A stretch of DNA of 51,305 nt from JASSUD01 sp031963225 (GCA_031963225.1 JASSUD010000011.1:1-51305), one strand, 5' to 3'; numbered from the stretch's first letter, positions 1-8,344 are shown. Notes: generated by a model not told the origin, from the sequence alone. Translations and numbers: made by a program.

Positions 1-527
1 CCATGGGGCACAAACTCAAAATCGTAGACGATTTGTTCTTGGAGGTTATACATACAACTCATCATGCCGTAGGGATAATGCCGAGTCGTATCTTTGGCTG
101 TTTTATATCCATAATCTAATAAACCTCGAGGAGCATTAATTTTTGAACCATCGATGGCAAACACGTTATGCCCCATCCAACTCGGCCTCTCTCTATGCGT
201 ATGCCACAGCTCAATTAATTTATGATTCAGTATTTTAAAAATCGTTTCCGGCAATTTTTGGCGCGCTTCACATAAAGAAGACGGTGCAAGGGCAATCATT
301 TGGGGCAGCACTATGCCCTTTTCTGTACAAGTCTCCCAAAGTTGGCTAAGACTACTGCCATACCCCTGTCTATTCTTGCTTAAGACCATTTTTAGAATGA
401 AGATCACTAGCAATTTAGTGTCTAATACCCGTTTACGCTTTTGCCATACTTGATCCATTTCATGGCAACAGTTCGTGAATAGTTCGCTCACCTTCAACCA
501 AAAATTCAATGGTTCTTCATGCTCCAT
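1..527 (-). CDS. IS4-family transposase, N-terminal part, cut by window edge
   Basis: Reading leftwards from the ATG at 527 gives an uninterrupted frame of 175 codons that runs off the window. It starts MEHEEPLNFWLK and contains the segment NVFAIDGSKINAPRG, which has the hydrophobic-D-G-[ST] context of the first catalytic aspartate of IS4-type DDE transposases, followed by a conserved-looking HYPYGMMSCMYN stretch. The family moves DNA by cut-and-paste through an RNase H-fold catalytic core; the remaining D and E lie outside the window. The element's terminal repeat should lie just right of the gene, around 540-590, where the neighbouring WD40 gene loses its repeat pattern. Whether the copy is intact cannot be told from here. 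Confidence 0.75.
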   Translation of the reverse strand, partial: MEHEEPLNFWLKVSELFTNCCHEMDQVWQKRKRVLDTKLLVIFILKMVLSKNRQGYGSSLSQLWETCTEKGIVLPQMIALAPSSLCEARQKLPETIFKILNHKLIELWHTHRERPSWMGHNVFAIDGSKINAPRGLLDYGYKTAKDTTRHYPYGMMSCMYNLQEQIVYDFEFVPH

Positions 528-562
528 TCTCAGCTGTCCTTTAGATAATTAGTGAAATATAA

Positions 563-1948
563 TTATCTTACTATACTAACCGAATGCCATTGATACGCCA
601 CGCTAGCAACACCCGCTGTATGTCCGATAAACCCAGGCGCACCGCTATACGTATCCCACAATCGCACTGTCTTATCAATACCGCCCGAGGCAATCTGTGT
701 GCCGCTCGGCGAATACACCACGCTATTAACCCTGTTTGTATGTCCTTCCAAGATGGGTCCAGGCGCGCCGCTGTGCGCATCCCACAGTTGCACCATTCGG
801 TCACCAGTCAAAGCAATCTGCGCGCCGCTTGGCGAATACATCACGTTAAAAAACCCCTGTCCTTTCAAGATGAACCCAGGCGCACCGCTGTGCGCGTCCC
901 ACAGTCGCACAGTCCCGTCAAAACTGCTCGAGGCGATCTGATTGCCGCTCGGCGAATACACCACGCTACTAACAGTTTCTGTATGTCCTTCCAAGATAGG
1001 CCCTGGCGTGCCGCTGTGCGTGTCCCACAACCGCACTGTATTATCTTCACCGCCCGAGGCAATCTGCGCCCCACTGGGCGAATACACCATGCTATAAACA
1101 AAGCTTGTATCTCCTTCCAAGGAGTGCCTTTTTTCCCAATTCGACGTCGCATAGAGGCTGATCTTACCGTTATAAAGAGCTACAGCAAACGTTTGACCAT
1201 CCGGAGAATAGGCACAAGAGTACACTTCGTTCTCTTCTTCCAATGCCCATTCTCCAAACTGCACCCCTGTCATCTGCGCGCCGCTTAAATTCGCTCCCCG
1301 TAGCCAGCTCGTGCGGAGCTTTGCCCCCCTTAAATCTGCTCCCTGCAACTGCGCTGAATCAAACACCCCAAAACTTAGATCCGCTCCAGGGATTCGAACT
1401 CCCCTTAAATCCGCTCCATTAAACTGCACTCCACTTTTCACCAAGAGGGTCAGCGCATTCGCCGCCATGGGCTGCACTTCTTCTGTTTTTGAGCGTTCAA
1501 CCCAGTTCAGTAGCTTTTCTTTTAACTCCGGCTCTTGTTGGATTTTTTCCCTTAAATAACTAAATATTTCTGGATCATCAACCACACGCACCAGCTCAAA
1601 AAATGCTTGCTTCTCTACCACTTGATCGAGTTGCCCTGATTTCCATAGCCTTTGCAATTGATTCAACGCAAAGGCTCGCAAACCCCCATCCGAATTCGCT
1701 AAACTCTGATGATATTTCGCCGCTATTCTTTCCTGCAATAAGTGTAATTTCAGTACGGGTGAGTCCACAGAGTTGCCATCTCGTGTCACCGTTGTCAGCG
1801 CTTTAAAAAAATTCTGCCGTTCCCATACCGGCAGATAATTTTCTACTTTTTCTCTAACTTCGACGGGCAGCGACAATAATGACGCTTTTGGAGATTTTTG
1901 CATGACTCCATAAGAGGCGGTAGCCGAGCTTGAGATAGGATTTAACAT
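563..1948 (-). CDS. F-box-like / pentapeptide / WD40 repeat protein, C-terminally truncated
   Basis: A 461-residue protein read from the ATG at 1948, preceded by GGAG at good spacing; a longer in-frame start at 1978 is less likely because the paralogue at 42715 begins at the equivalent MLxPISS position. Order of parts: a Ser/Ala-rich leader; an F-box-like helix pair (LLSLPVEVREKVENYL, about residues 24-39); an alpha-helical region; pentapeptide-like A(D/N)L repeats about residues 185-230 (GADLRGVRIPGADLSFG); then WD40 repeats with YSPSG..IASG and VRLWD signatures. About five blades are recognisable. The last stops mid-strand after VASVAY and continues with unrelated residues to the stop, at the border with the IS element. 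A full propeller normally needs seven blades, so this copy may be non-functional. Role unknown; the architecture suggests a protein-interaction scaffold or host-directed adaptor. Confidence 0.8.
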   Translation of the reverse strand: MLNPISSSATASYGVMQKSPKASLLSLPVEVREKVENYLPVWERQNFFKALTTVTRDGNSVDSPVLKLHLLQERIAAKYHQSLANSDGGLRAFALNQLQRLWKSGQLDQVVEKQAFFELVRVVDDPEIFSYLREKIQQEPELKEKLLNWVERSKTEEVQPMAANALTLLVKSGVQFNGADLRGVRIPGADLSFGVFDSAQLQGADLRGAKLRTSWLRGANLSGAQMTGVQFGEWALEEENEVYSCAYSPDGQTFAVALYNGKISLYATSNWEKRHSLEGDTSFVYSMVYSPSGAQIASGGEDNTVRLWDTHSGTPGPILEGHTETVSSVVYSPSGNQIASSSFDGTVRLWDAHSGAPGFILKGQGFFNVMYSPSGAQIALTGDRMVQLWDAHSGAPGPILEGHTNRVNSVVYSPSGTQIASGGIDKTVRLWDTYSGAPGFIGHTAGVASVAYQWHSVSIVR

Positions 1949-2256
1949 GATAATTTTCTCCAAAAGTGAGAGGCCCATACAGAAGATTTGAATGTTTTCT
2001 TAAGTACAAGATAAACAGCCATTTCTCTTATCCTTAAATCTCTTCTTTATTTTAAAAATTGCAGCCAAGCAATACTGCCTATCCTTGATTCAAAAGTCGG
2101 CTGATGCAAACGGAATCCATCTGCCAACCACCTCCTATGCTAGAATCTCGCCCTTTTTGCTGGGCTACTATTCTCGAGCGGGTTAGGCTGTAGGGCTTAG
2201 CTTTGTCCGGAATATTCGTTTTTTTTAAAGATCTCCTGAGAAGGAAGGAATCACGC
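1949..2256. other. intergenic region upstream of sucC
   Basis: Divergent region between the WD40 gene and sucC. It must hold both promoters, but I see no convincing -35/-10 pair. The best candidate for sucC is an AT-rich hexamer near 2138 (TATGCT), with no matching -35. The only long frame here runs antisense into sucC and has no support. Confidence 0.4.
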
Positions 2257-3429
2257 ATGAACATTCATGAGTATCAAGGTAAAGAAATCCTCAGGAAGTA
2301 CGGGGTGCCTGTGCCTTTTGGCGTAGTGGTATTAAAACTGGAAGAGGCACGCGCTGCAGCACAAGCGTTGTGGGATCGGGGTACCCGAGTTATCGTAGTG
2401 AAGGCACAGATTCATGCCGGCGGCCGAGGTAAGGGCGGTGGCGTGAAGGTGGCTCGCTCGGTAGATGAAGCGGTGAAATACGCCGAAGAAATCTATGGCA
2501 TGCAGCTGGTAACACACCAAACTGGCCCTGAAGGCCGCAAAGTCAGCCGCCTCTTGTTAGAAGAGGGCGCAGATATTCAAAAAGAATTGTATCTAGGCTT
2601 GGTAGTAGATCGCGTCACGCAAAGAGTGGTCGTTATGGCCTCTAGTGAAGGCGGTATGGAGATTGAAGAGGTTGCTGAAAAAACCCCTGATCTCATCCAT
2701 AAAGTCGCTGTAGACCCAGTCACAGGCTTAACGGATGCCGAAGCAGATGAATTATCGACCAAAATCGGTATTCCTGCCGCTGCGCTTCCCCAAGCACGGA
2801 CTGTATTGCAAGGGCTCTATAAAGCATGCTGGGAAACCGATGCTGCGCTGGCAGAGATTAATCCCCTTATCCTAACGGGTGATGGGAAAGTTATCGCATT
2901 GGATGCAAAATTTAATTTTGATTCCAATGCACTCTTTAGACATCCTGAAATCGTTGCATACCGCGATTTAGATGAAGAAGATCCTGCAGAAGTAGAAGCT
3001 TCAAAATTTGATCTGGCCTATATCTCCCTCGACGGCAATATCGGCTGCTTAGTCAATGGTGCAGGCTTGGCCATGGCTACGATGGATACCATCAAGTTGT
3101 TTGGCGGTGAACCTGCCAACTTCTTAGATGTAGGCGGCGGAGCTACGACCGAGAAGGTGACAGAAGCCTTCAAAATCATGCTGAAAAACCCCCATCTGAA
3201 AGCCATTTTGGTGAATATTTTTGGCGGAATTATGCGCTGTGATGTGATTGCAGAAGGCGTTATTGCAGCCTCCAAAGCAGTCCAGCTCAAAGTACCTTTA
3301 GTCGTGCGCATGAAAGGGACCAATGAAGATCTCGGCAAAAAAATGCTGGCTGACTCTGGTTTGCCCATTATTGCAGCAGATGATATGGCGGAAGCCGCGC
3401 AAAAGGTCATTGCTGCTTCTCAGAAATAA
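2257..3429 (+). CDS. sucC: succinyl-CoA synthetase (ADP-forming) beta subunit
   Basis: The beta subunit of the TCA-cycle enzyme that converts succinyl-CoA, ADP or GDP and phosphate into succinate, ATP or GTP and CoA. It is cytoplasmic and works with SucD. The product is 390 residues, the usual length. The N-terminal ATP-grasp domain starts MNIHEYQGKEILRKYG and contains the glycine-rich nucleotide loop GGRGKGGGVK (about residues 46-55). The C-terminal CoA-ligase domain contains GCLVNGAGLAMATMD and NIFGGIMRCD. The start at 2257 is preferred over an upstream in-frame codon at 2203 because it matches the family start and follows an AAGGAAGGAA ribosome site. sucD follows 26 bases downstream in the same operon. 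Confidence 0.98.
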   Translation: MNIHEYQGKEILRKYGVPVPFGVVVLKLEEARAAAQALWDRGTRVIVVKAQIHAGGRGKGGGVKVARSVDEAVKYAEEIYGMQLVTHQTGPEGRKVSRLLLEEGADIQKELYLGLVVDRVTQRVVVMASSEGGMEIEEVAEKTPDLIHKVAVDPVTGLTDAEADELSTKIGIPAAALPQARTVLQGLYKACWETDAALAEINPLILTGDGKVIALDAKFNFDSNALFRHPEIVAYRDLDEEDPAEVEASKFDLAYISLDGNIGCLVNGAGLAMATMDTIKLFGGEPANFLDVGGGATTEKVTEAFKIMLKNPHLKAILVNIFGGIMRCDVIAEGVIAASKAVQLKVPLVVRMKGTNEDLGKKMLADSGLPIIAADDMAEAAQKVIAASQK

Positions 3430-3455
3430 AAGCTTCCAGACATAAAAGGTGAACA

Positions 3456-4349
3456 ATGTTTTTGCTAGATAAACAAAAAATCAAGGTCATCACGCAAGGT
3501 ATTACAGGCAAAACAGGCCAGTTCCATACGCGTGCTTGCCGTGAATATGGCCGTGGGCAAGATGCCTATGTAGCCGGCGTGAACCCCAAAAGAGCGGGGG
3601 AAGATTTTGAAGGTATTCCCATTTTTGGCACGGTAAAAGAAGCCAAAGCGCAAACTGGCGCGAATGTATCGGTTATTTACGTTCCACCCGCAGGCGCAGC
3701 AGCAGCTATTTGGGAAGCAGTAGAAGCGGAATTAGATTTGGTTGTTTGTATTACTGAAGGCATTCCTGTGCGCGACATGATTGAGCTCAAGCACAAAATG
3801 CAAACAGCAAAAACCAAAACCCGCTTACTCGGACCCAACTGCCCAGGTATTATTTACCCAGGTGAAGACGGCGTAAAAATCGGCATCATGCCAGGCCATA
3901 TCCACCGTCCTGGACGTATTGGCGTCGTATCGCGCTCCGGAACCCTGACCTATGAAGCAGTAGGACAACTCTCTGCTTTAGGGCTCGGACAATCCTGTGC
4001 AATCGGCATTGGTGGTGACCCTGTAAACGGCTTAAAGCATATCGATGTACTCAAGCTTTTCAACGATGATCCTGATACCGACGCAGTCGTATTCATTGGA
4101 GAAATCGGTGGAGACGACGAAGAAACCGCTGCAAAATGGGCTAAGGACAATATGAAAAAACCGGTAGTAGGCTTTATTGCCGGTGTAACTGCTCCTCCCG
4201 GAAAACGCATGGGCCATGCAGGCGCCATCATCTCTGGTGGTAAAGGTACAGCCGATGAAAAGCTAAAAGTCATGCAAGAATGTGGCTTTACCGTCACTAA
4301 AAATCCCTCTGAAATCGGGACATTGCTAAAAGCAGCTTTAACTTCATAA
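3456..4349 (+). CDS. sucD: succinyl-CoA synthetase alpha subunit
   Basis: The alpha subunit that binds CoA and carries the phosphohistidine intermediate. It has 297 residues, close to the usual length. The Rossmann-type CoA-binding N-terminus contains QGITGKTGQFHT, and the phosphorylated histidine lies in GHAGAIISGGKGTADEK near residue 250. The ATG at 3456 follows AAAGGTGA. The gene sits directly behind sucC, so the two should be translated from one mRNA in equal amounts. A palindromic GTAG repeat begins seven bases after the stop codon and may act as the 3' boundary of the transcript. Confidence 0.98.
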   Translation: MFLLDKQKIKVITQGITGKTGQFHTRACREYGRGQDAYVAGVNPKRAGEDFEGIPIFGTVKEAKAQTGANVSVIYVPPAGAAAAIWEAVEAELDLVVCITEGIPVRDMIELKHKMQTAKTKTRLLGPNCPGIIYPGEDGVKIGIMPGHIHRPGRIGVVSRSGTLTYEAVGQLSALGLGQSCAIGIGGDPVNGLKHIDVLKLFNDDPDTDAVVFIGEIGGDDEETAAKWAKDNMKKPVVGFIAGVTAPPGKRMGHAGAIISGGKGTADEKLKVMQECGFTVTKNPSEIGTLLKAALTS

Positions 4350-4355
4350 TAGCTC

Positions 4356-4489
4356 GTAGGTTGGCGGTGACGAAGGAACCCCAACATGCAAACCATCGAC
4401 TCCTTGAAAACCAGCTTAAAAACTGGCAAAAGCAAAGATTAAAAGTCGGTGGTCTGCATGTTGGGGTTCCTTCGTCACCACCAACCTAC
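4356..4489. repeat. GTAG-type REP pair (BIME), copy 1
   Basis: A 134-base element made of two inverted REP units. Each unit has a GTAG head followed by an imperfect GTTGG...CCAAC hairpin. The left unit opens at 4356, and the right unit closes with CTAC at 4489. The core between them contains AAAGCAAAGATTAAAAGTC, which recurs in other copies. It lies in the sucD 3' region and could stabilise or terminate the transcript. Confidence 0.9.
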
Positions 4490-4703
4490 ATTTCTATTCT
4501 CCGTTGATTTCAAATCAACGTACATTATTCTATTTTAGGGAATATACACACGCGCTCTTAGAATTTACCTATCCCTTCCCTACCTCTTCCAATCGTATCC
4601 TCCATACAGATCGTACAATACGGACCAAACGCTTCGCAAAGCGCCAGATGGGCTCCAAGATTTTTTCCGCTATTTCCCCCTCATCAACAACAGAAGAAAC
4701 ATC

Positions 4704-5429
4704 ATGCTAGAGTGGTTAGCCTCCCTTCATGGCGGCGCTATTATCCAAATAATAGGCATTGACCTTTTACTCGGGGCCGATAACGCCATCCTCATCGGGT
4801 TAGCCTGTAAAGATCTGCCTGCAGCCCAACGACGTTTAGGCATCCTATGGGGTACCGTAGGCGCGCTGGTTCTGCGCTTTCTCTTTGTTGGTATCGCAAG
4901 CTTTCTTTTACAAGTACCCTTACTCTCTCTAGTAGGGGGGCTGCTACTGCTAGTGATAGCCGTGCGCCTCGGTGTAGGAAAAAGCGAACATGAAAAAGAA
5001 AAAGCAGCCCATCAGCATAAACAAAGCCCACCAGACGCATCCCCCAGTAAAAAACTATGGGATGCCATACGCCTTATTATCGTAGCAGACGCGCTAATGA
5101 GCATCGATAACGCACTAGGCCTGGCTGGAATCGCCAATATGGCTCCCCCAGACCAGCGTTTCTTCCTAATAGCTTTTGGTTTATTACTAAGCCTGCCCAT
5201 CATAGTTTTTGCCAGCCAAGGCGTATTACGCGCCTTACAACGCTTCCCTTGGCTAATTGGAGTAGGTGCAGCCCTATTAGGATGGATATCACTAGGCCTC
5301 ATCATCAAAGACCCCTTCATCCAACGCTTTGGCACACTCACCCCTGCTTTGTGGGAGCACGTGATACAAGGAGCAGGAGCGGTATTTGTTTTGGCTGCTA
5401 TCGCTGTATGCAAAAAGCGTGCGACCTGA
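4704..5429 (+). CDS. TerC-family integral membrane protein
   Basis: A 241-residue inner-membrane protein with about seven hydrophobic segments. It has the two internally repeated TerC motifs, each with acidic residues inside a helix: GIDLLLGADNAILIGLA (about residues 17-33) and DALMSIDNALGLAGIA (about 129-144). A hydrophilic His/Lys/Glu-rich loop (about residues 91-115) separates the halves. TerC/YjbE/YkoY proteins are linked to manganese export, metalation of exported enzymes and tellurite resistance, but the ion used here cannot be read from sequence. Its position behind sucCD and before the pilin gene is the order I know from Burkholderia. The ATG at 4704 follows a weak AGAAG site. Confidence 0.88.
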   Translation: MLEWLASLHGGAIIQIIGIDLLLGADNAILIGLACKDLPAAQRRLGILWGTVGALVLRFLFVGIASFLLQVPLLSLVGGLLLLVIAVRLGVGKSEHEKEKAAHQHKQSPPDASPSKKLWDAIRLIIVADALMSIDNALGLAGIANMAPPDQRFFLIAFGLLLSLPIIVFASQGVLRALQRFPWLIGVGAALLGWISLGLIIKDPFIQRFGTLTPALWEHVIQGAGAVFVLAAIAVCKKRAT

Positions 5430-5441
5430 GTATATAAATAA

Positions 5442-5469
5442 AGCCCTCTTGTTGTATAAAAAGAGGGCT
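5442..5469. terminator. hairpin after terC
   Basis: The nine-base arms AGCCCTCTT (5442-5450) and AAGAGGGCT (5461-5469) form a strong hairpin 12 bases after the terC stop. No T-run follows on the + strand. On the - strand the stem is followed by TTATTTATA, so its use as a terminator is only possible, not shown. Confidence 0.45.
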
Positions 5470-5609
5470 AGCGCATACAAACTCGCCAGATGCCAGACTT
5501 GGCAGTAGAGCCCAAACAAAGGTATGCTCTTAAAAACCTGCTCAAAGTCGTCTGAAAAATAATGAGCCGGCCGCTACCATCATAGAACTAACTGGGCTCA
5601 AGGCAAGAA

Positions 5610-6161
5610 ATGCAAAAAAATATAAAAACACACCTCCACCGCCAACGCGAAAGAGGCTTTACTCTTATTGAGCTCATGATCGTGCTCGCTATCATCGGCG
5701 TGATTGCTGCCTACGCCATACCCGCTTATCAAAACTATTTGGCGCGTAGCCGGGTAGGGGAGGGCTTGGTCTTAGCCGCCTCTGCGCGACTCGCCGTTGC
5801 GGAAAATGTAGCTAGCGGCGCTCCTCTAAACAGTGGCTACGATGTTCCACCTGCTACACGCAATGTAAAAGCCATCCATATTCTTCCAAAAACAGGTGAA
5901 ATCACCATCACCTACACCCCCCACGTAGCTCCCCCAGGTGCAGATACCATAGTACTAGTACCCTCTACAGTAGACGACCCTGCCAACCCAACCGGACGCA
6001 CCTCTATCAAGCCAGAAGTAGTACAACTAGGCTCAGTAACCTGGGAATGCTTTAGCGCAGGCAAAAAACAATCCGCCCTACCAGAACCCGGCCCAGGCCC
6101 ACAACCTAGCGTAGCTGCCACCCTACCAGCAAACTTTTCACCTCCAGAATGCCGAAATTAA
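5610..6161 (+). CDS. pilA: type IV pilin / pseudopilin-like major subunit
   Basis: A 183-residue prepilin. A short basic leader ends at G16, followed by the type III signal sequence FTLIELMIVLAIIGVIAAYA. The prepilin peptidase is expected to cut between G16 and F17, and E21 is the conserved glutamate at position +5. The C-terminal domain has two cysteines (in WECF and PPECRN) placed to form the usual pilin disulfide loop. The proline-rich EPGPGPQP stretch near the end is unusual. The gene is in the Burkholderia-like place behind terC. A role in adhesion, twitching or DNA uptake is inferred from the family; no assembly genes (pilB, pilC, pilD) are nearby. Confidence 0.88.
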   Translation: MQKNIKTHLHRQRERGFTLIELMIVLAIIGVIAAYAIPAYQNYLARSRVGEGLVLAASARLAVAENVASGAPLNSGYDVPPATRNVKAIHILPKTGEITITYTPHVAPPGADTIVLVPSTVDDPANPTGRTSIKPEVVQLGSVTWECFSAGKKQSALPEPGPGPQPSVAATLPANFSPPECRN

Positions 6162-6194
6162 TAGGTTAGCTGGCAATAAATCATAAACCTGAGG

Positions 6195-6327
6195 GTAGGT
6201 TGGTGTTGAGGTATGAACCCCAACATGCGCATCACCAGCTTGTAATCATCGCTTTTAGCGATCTATATGCAGGTTTTAAAAGGATACTGGTGCGCATGTT
6301 GGGGTTCGTACCTCACCGCCAACCTAC
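6195..6327. repeat. GTAG-type REP pair, copy 2, upstream of the RAYT gene
   Basis: A 133-base inverted pair starting with GTAGGTTGG at 6195 and ending with CAACCTAC at 6327. It ends 14 bases before the start of the RAYT transposase gene, so the gene's leader transcript probably begins in or before this element. Confidence 0.9.
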
Positions 6328-6341
6328 AACAGGAGATACGC

Positions 6342-6806
6342 ATGTACTATCGACGGGCGCATACCGCGGGAGGCGTATATTTCTTTACGGTTAATTTGGC
6401 TGAGCGGGCACGCACTTTGTTGGTGGATCACATCGCTCTACTGAAAACAGCAATACAAAAAGTAAAAGCAAGACATCCATTTCATATCGATGCCTTAGTG
6501 ATCTTACCCGATCATCTACACGCAATATGGACGCTACCTGAAGGCGATAGAAATTACTCCACACGGTGGGCATTAATCAAAGCAGGATTTTCCCGCTACC
6601 TTCCAAAAGATGAGCTGCGCAGCCAGAGCCGCACAATCAAAGGCGAGAGAGGAATCTGGCAACGACGTTATTGGGAACACCTAATCCAAGATGAAGAAGA
6701 CTACGCACACCACGTAAACTATTGCCACTTCAACCCAGTAAAACACGGCTACGTAAAACACCCCTCAGAATGGCCATACTCCACCTTCCACCGCAATAAA
6801 ACGTAG
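6342..6806 (+). CDS. rayT: REP-associated tyrosine transposase (RAYT, Y1_Tnp/IS200-like)
   Basis: A 154-residue Y1 transposase. The HUH metal-binding motif is in LPDHLHAIWTL (about residues 66-76). The conserved C-terminal block YAHHVNYCHFNPVKHGYV contains the candidate catalytic tyrosine, followed by PSEWPYSTFHR, typical of the REP-associated group. The family nicks and joins single-stranded REP DNA. The ATG at 6342 follows AACAGGAG at ideal spacing; an upstream in-frame ATG at 6267 lies inside the repeat and is rejected. The gene is framed by REP copies 2 and 3, and its TAG stop at 6804-6806 is part of the GTAG head of copy 3. Length, motifs and flanks all look intact, so it may still be active. 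Confidence 0.92.
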   Translation: MYYRRAHTAGGVYFFTVNLAERARTLLVDHIALLKTAIQKVKARHPFHIDALVILPDHLHAIWTLPEGDRNYSTRWALIKAGFSRYLPKDELRSQSRTIKGERGIWQRRYWEHLIQDEEDYAHHVNYCHFNPVKHGYVKHPSEWPYSTFHRNKT

Positions 6807-6937
6807 GTTGGTGGTGAGGCACGAACCCCAACACGTACACCATCGCCCCCTCGATGACCTGCATCCAAGTCATCAAAACCAAAAAATTAAAAGTCCGTGG
6901 TCCGCATGTTGGGGTTCATACCTCATCACCAACCCAC
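6803..6937. repeat. GTAG-type REP pair, copy 3, downstream of the RAYT gene
   Basis: A 135-base inverted pair. The left GTAG starts at 6803 and supplies the stop codon of the transposase gene. The right end is mutated (CCAC for CTAC at 6934-6937). A 50-base linker (6938-6987) with a small TTCGCA/TGCGAA hairpin joins it to copy 4, giving a 185-base period. Confidence 0.9.
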
Positions 6938-6987
6938 CATTCTTCGCAAATCTGCGAATAAAATTACTCTTTTTGCAATAAAGCACG

Positions 6988-7120
6988 GTAGGTTGGGGTG
7001 ACGAAGGAACCCCAACACGCATACCACTGCCCCTTCGATGACCTGCATCCAAGCTATCAAAACCAAAAATTAAAAGTCGGTGGTGCGCATGTTGGGGTTC
7101 GTGCCTCACCACCAACCTAC
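6988..7120. repeat. GTAG-type REP pair, copy 4
   Basis: A 133-base inverted pair whose left unit has a perfect GTTGGGGT/ACCCCAAC stem. It is followed at 7121-7170 by a second copy of the 50-base linker that leads into unique DNA, suggesting that a further repeat unit was lost or that the linker is the true unit end. Confidence 0.9.
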
Positions 7121-7228
7121 CATTCTTTGCAAATCTGCAAATAAAATCATTCCTTTTGCAATAAAGCGCGAATAGACTGCCAAAATATTTTAAAATCCAC
7201 TACTTTTAATCTTGTCGATAAAGTAACC

Positions 7229-7603
7229 ATGAATAAATGGATCAAACTAGCCGCATGGCTAGTCATGGCTCCCCACTTTGCTGTGGCGGCTGAGGCACGT
7301 CCTGCGCCTGTTACACAAACACACGCCATGCCTGATAAAGTCGCTGTATGCATGGGATGCCACGGCATTGCCAATTACCGCATTGCTTTCCCGCACATCT
7401 ATCGCGTACCTGCGCTAGCAGGGCAAAATGCGCAATACATCGAAACCGCATTGCGACAATACAAAAATGGGCAACGAAAAATGCCGACTATGCAAGCCGT
7501 AGTAGCCTCTTTAAGTGAGCAAGATATCGTAGAAATCGCGGCCTATTACGCAGGAGAAAGCTCTGCGAATACCGCTGCCCCAATACAAAAAAAGCGCCCC
7601 TAA
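7229..7603 (+). CDS. small c-type cytochrome
   Basis: A 124-residue monohaem class I cytochrome c. It has an N-terminal signal peptide (hydrophobic LAAWLVMAPHFAVAA, cut near residue 22), the haem site CMGCH, and a distal methionine candidate in RKMPTMQAVV. The YIETALRQYKNGQR block is typical of c4/c5-like electron carriers. After export by Sec, haem is attached in the periplasm by the Ccm system. The ATG at 7229 follows AAAGTAA. A second cytochrome of the same type follows 64 bases downstream, so the pair is probably one transcript feeding electrons to a terminal oxidase. Confidence 0.9.
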   Translation: MNKWIKLAAWLVMAPHFAVAAEARPAPVTQTHAMPDKVAVCMGCHGIANYRIAFPHIYRVPALAGQNAQYIETALRQYKNGQRKMPTMQAVVASLSEQDIVEIAAYYAGESSANTAAPIQKKRP

Positions 7604-7667
7604 AAATTGCTCAAAGCCTCGTAGATTGGGGTAACTTTTCATCAAATCTTATTCTCGCGTACGACTC

Positions 7668-8063
7668 ATGAAGATCTTCCCAGCGCGCATACGCTCTATG
7701 TCAAAAGCAACGGGTACATTGCTTAGCCTCTTTGCCTTACACTGCGCCGCGCTCGCACCATTTTCCTGCGCCCAAGCAGCAGATATAACGCAAGGTCGCG
7801 CCCTCATTGAGCGCAATAATTGCGCATCCTGCCATGGCGCAGATTTCAATCAGCCCATCAGCTCAGACTACCCCAAACTCGCAGGTCAATACGCAGACTA
7901 CTTGTACTACGCTATGCGCGACTATCAACAAGGTAAAACAACCCTAACTGGCCGCGACCATGAAGTAATGAAAGCCCAGCTACAAAGCCTATCTGACGCA
8001 GATTTAAAAGACATGGCAGCCTACTTAGAATCGCTACCCGGCCAAGTAAAAACCAATCCGTAA
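7668..8063 (+). CDS. small c-type cytochrome, second of a pair
   Basis: A 131-residue monohaem cytochrome c (121 if translation starts at the internal ATG at 7698, which gives a more normal signal peptide). It has a signal sequence ending CAQAA, the haem site CASCH, then YPKLAGQYADYLYYAMRDYQQG and SDADLKDMAAYLESLPG. A methionine in HEVMKAQL could be the axial ligand. It resembles its upstream neighbour in length and motif order; the two together look like the halves of a dihaem c4 encoded separately. Periplasmic electron carrier by family knowledge. The redox partner is unknown. Confidence 0.9.
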   Translation: MKIFPARIRSMSKATGTLLSLFALHCAALAPFSCAQAADITQGRALIERNNCASCHGADFNQPISSDYPKLAGQYADYLYYAMRDYQQGKTTLTGRDHEVMKAQLQSLSDADLKDMAAYLESLPGQVKTNP

Positions 8064-8131
8064 TACGTTATATTGAAGTCAAAAAAGAACCTCAACCACC
8101 GATCTTTAACCCTCATACTTTCGCGATAGGC

Positions 8132-8344
8132 GTAGGTTGGTGGTGAGCAACGTTCCCCAACATGCAGGCCATAGGCTTCTTTAACCCCTGCTTAATAATT
8201 ACCAATAAGCAAAGATTAAAAACCGGTGGTTTGCATAATGACCGCCTGCCTTTTCGAAACCTGCAGATACGCCAAAAGCGCAAAAGCGATGATTAAAAGT
8301 CAGGTGGTGTGCACGTTGGGGTTCGCGCTTCACCACCAACCTAC
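8132..8344. repeat. GTAG-type REP element, copy 5, enlarged
   Basis: A 213-base element that starts with GTAGGTTGGTGGTGAG at 8132 and ends with CAACCTAC at 8344. It is about 80 bases longer than the other copies because the central AAAGC..GATTAAAA segment is present twice. The closing CTAC lies in the 3' end of nth and supplies that gene's stop codon on the opposite strand. Confidence 0.85.

Noticed and set aside
584..1288. Long + strand frame of 234 codons opposite the WD40 gene
   Set aside because: It is the antisense shadow of WD40 repeats; its repetitive Arg/Pro/His content mirrors the repeat codons and it lacks a ribosome site.
3950..4435. 161-codon - strand frame overlapping sucD and REP copy 1
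   Set aside because: It lies antisense to a highly conserved gene and begins inside a repeat; no family resemblance.
7613..7640. GTAGATTGGGGTAAC, similar to a REP head
   Set aside because: Only the first 15 bases resemble the family and no hairpin partner follows; too weak to count as a copy.
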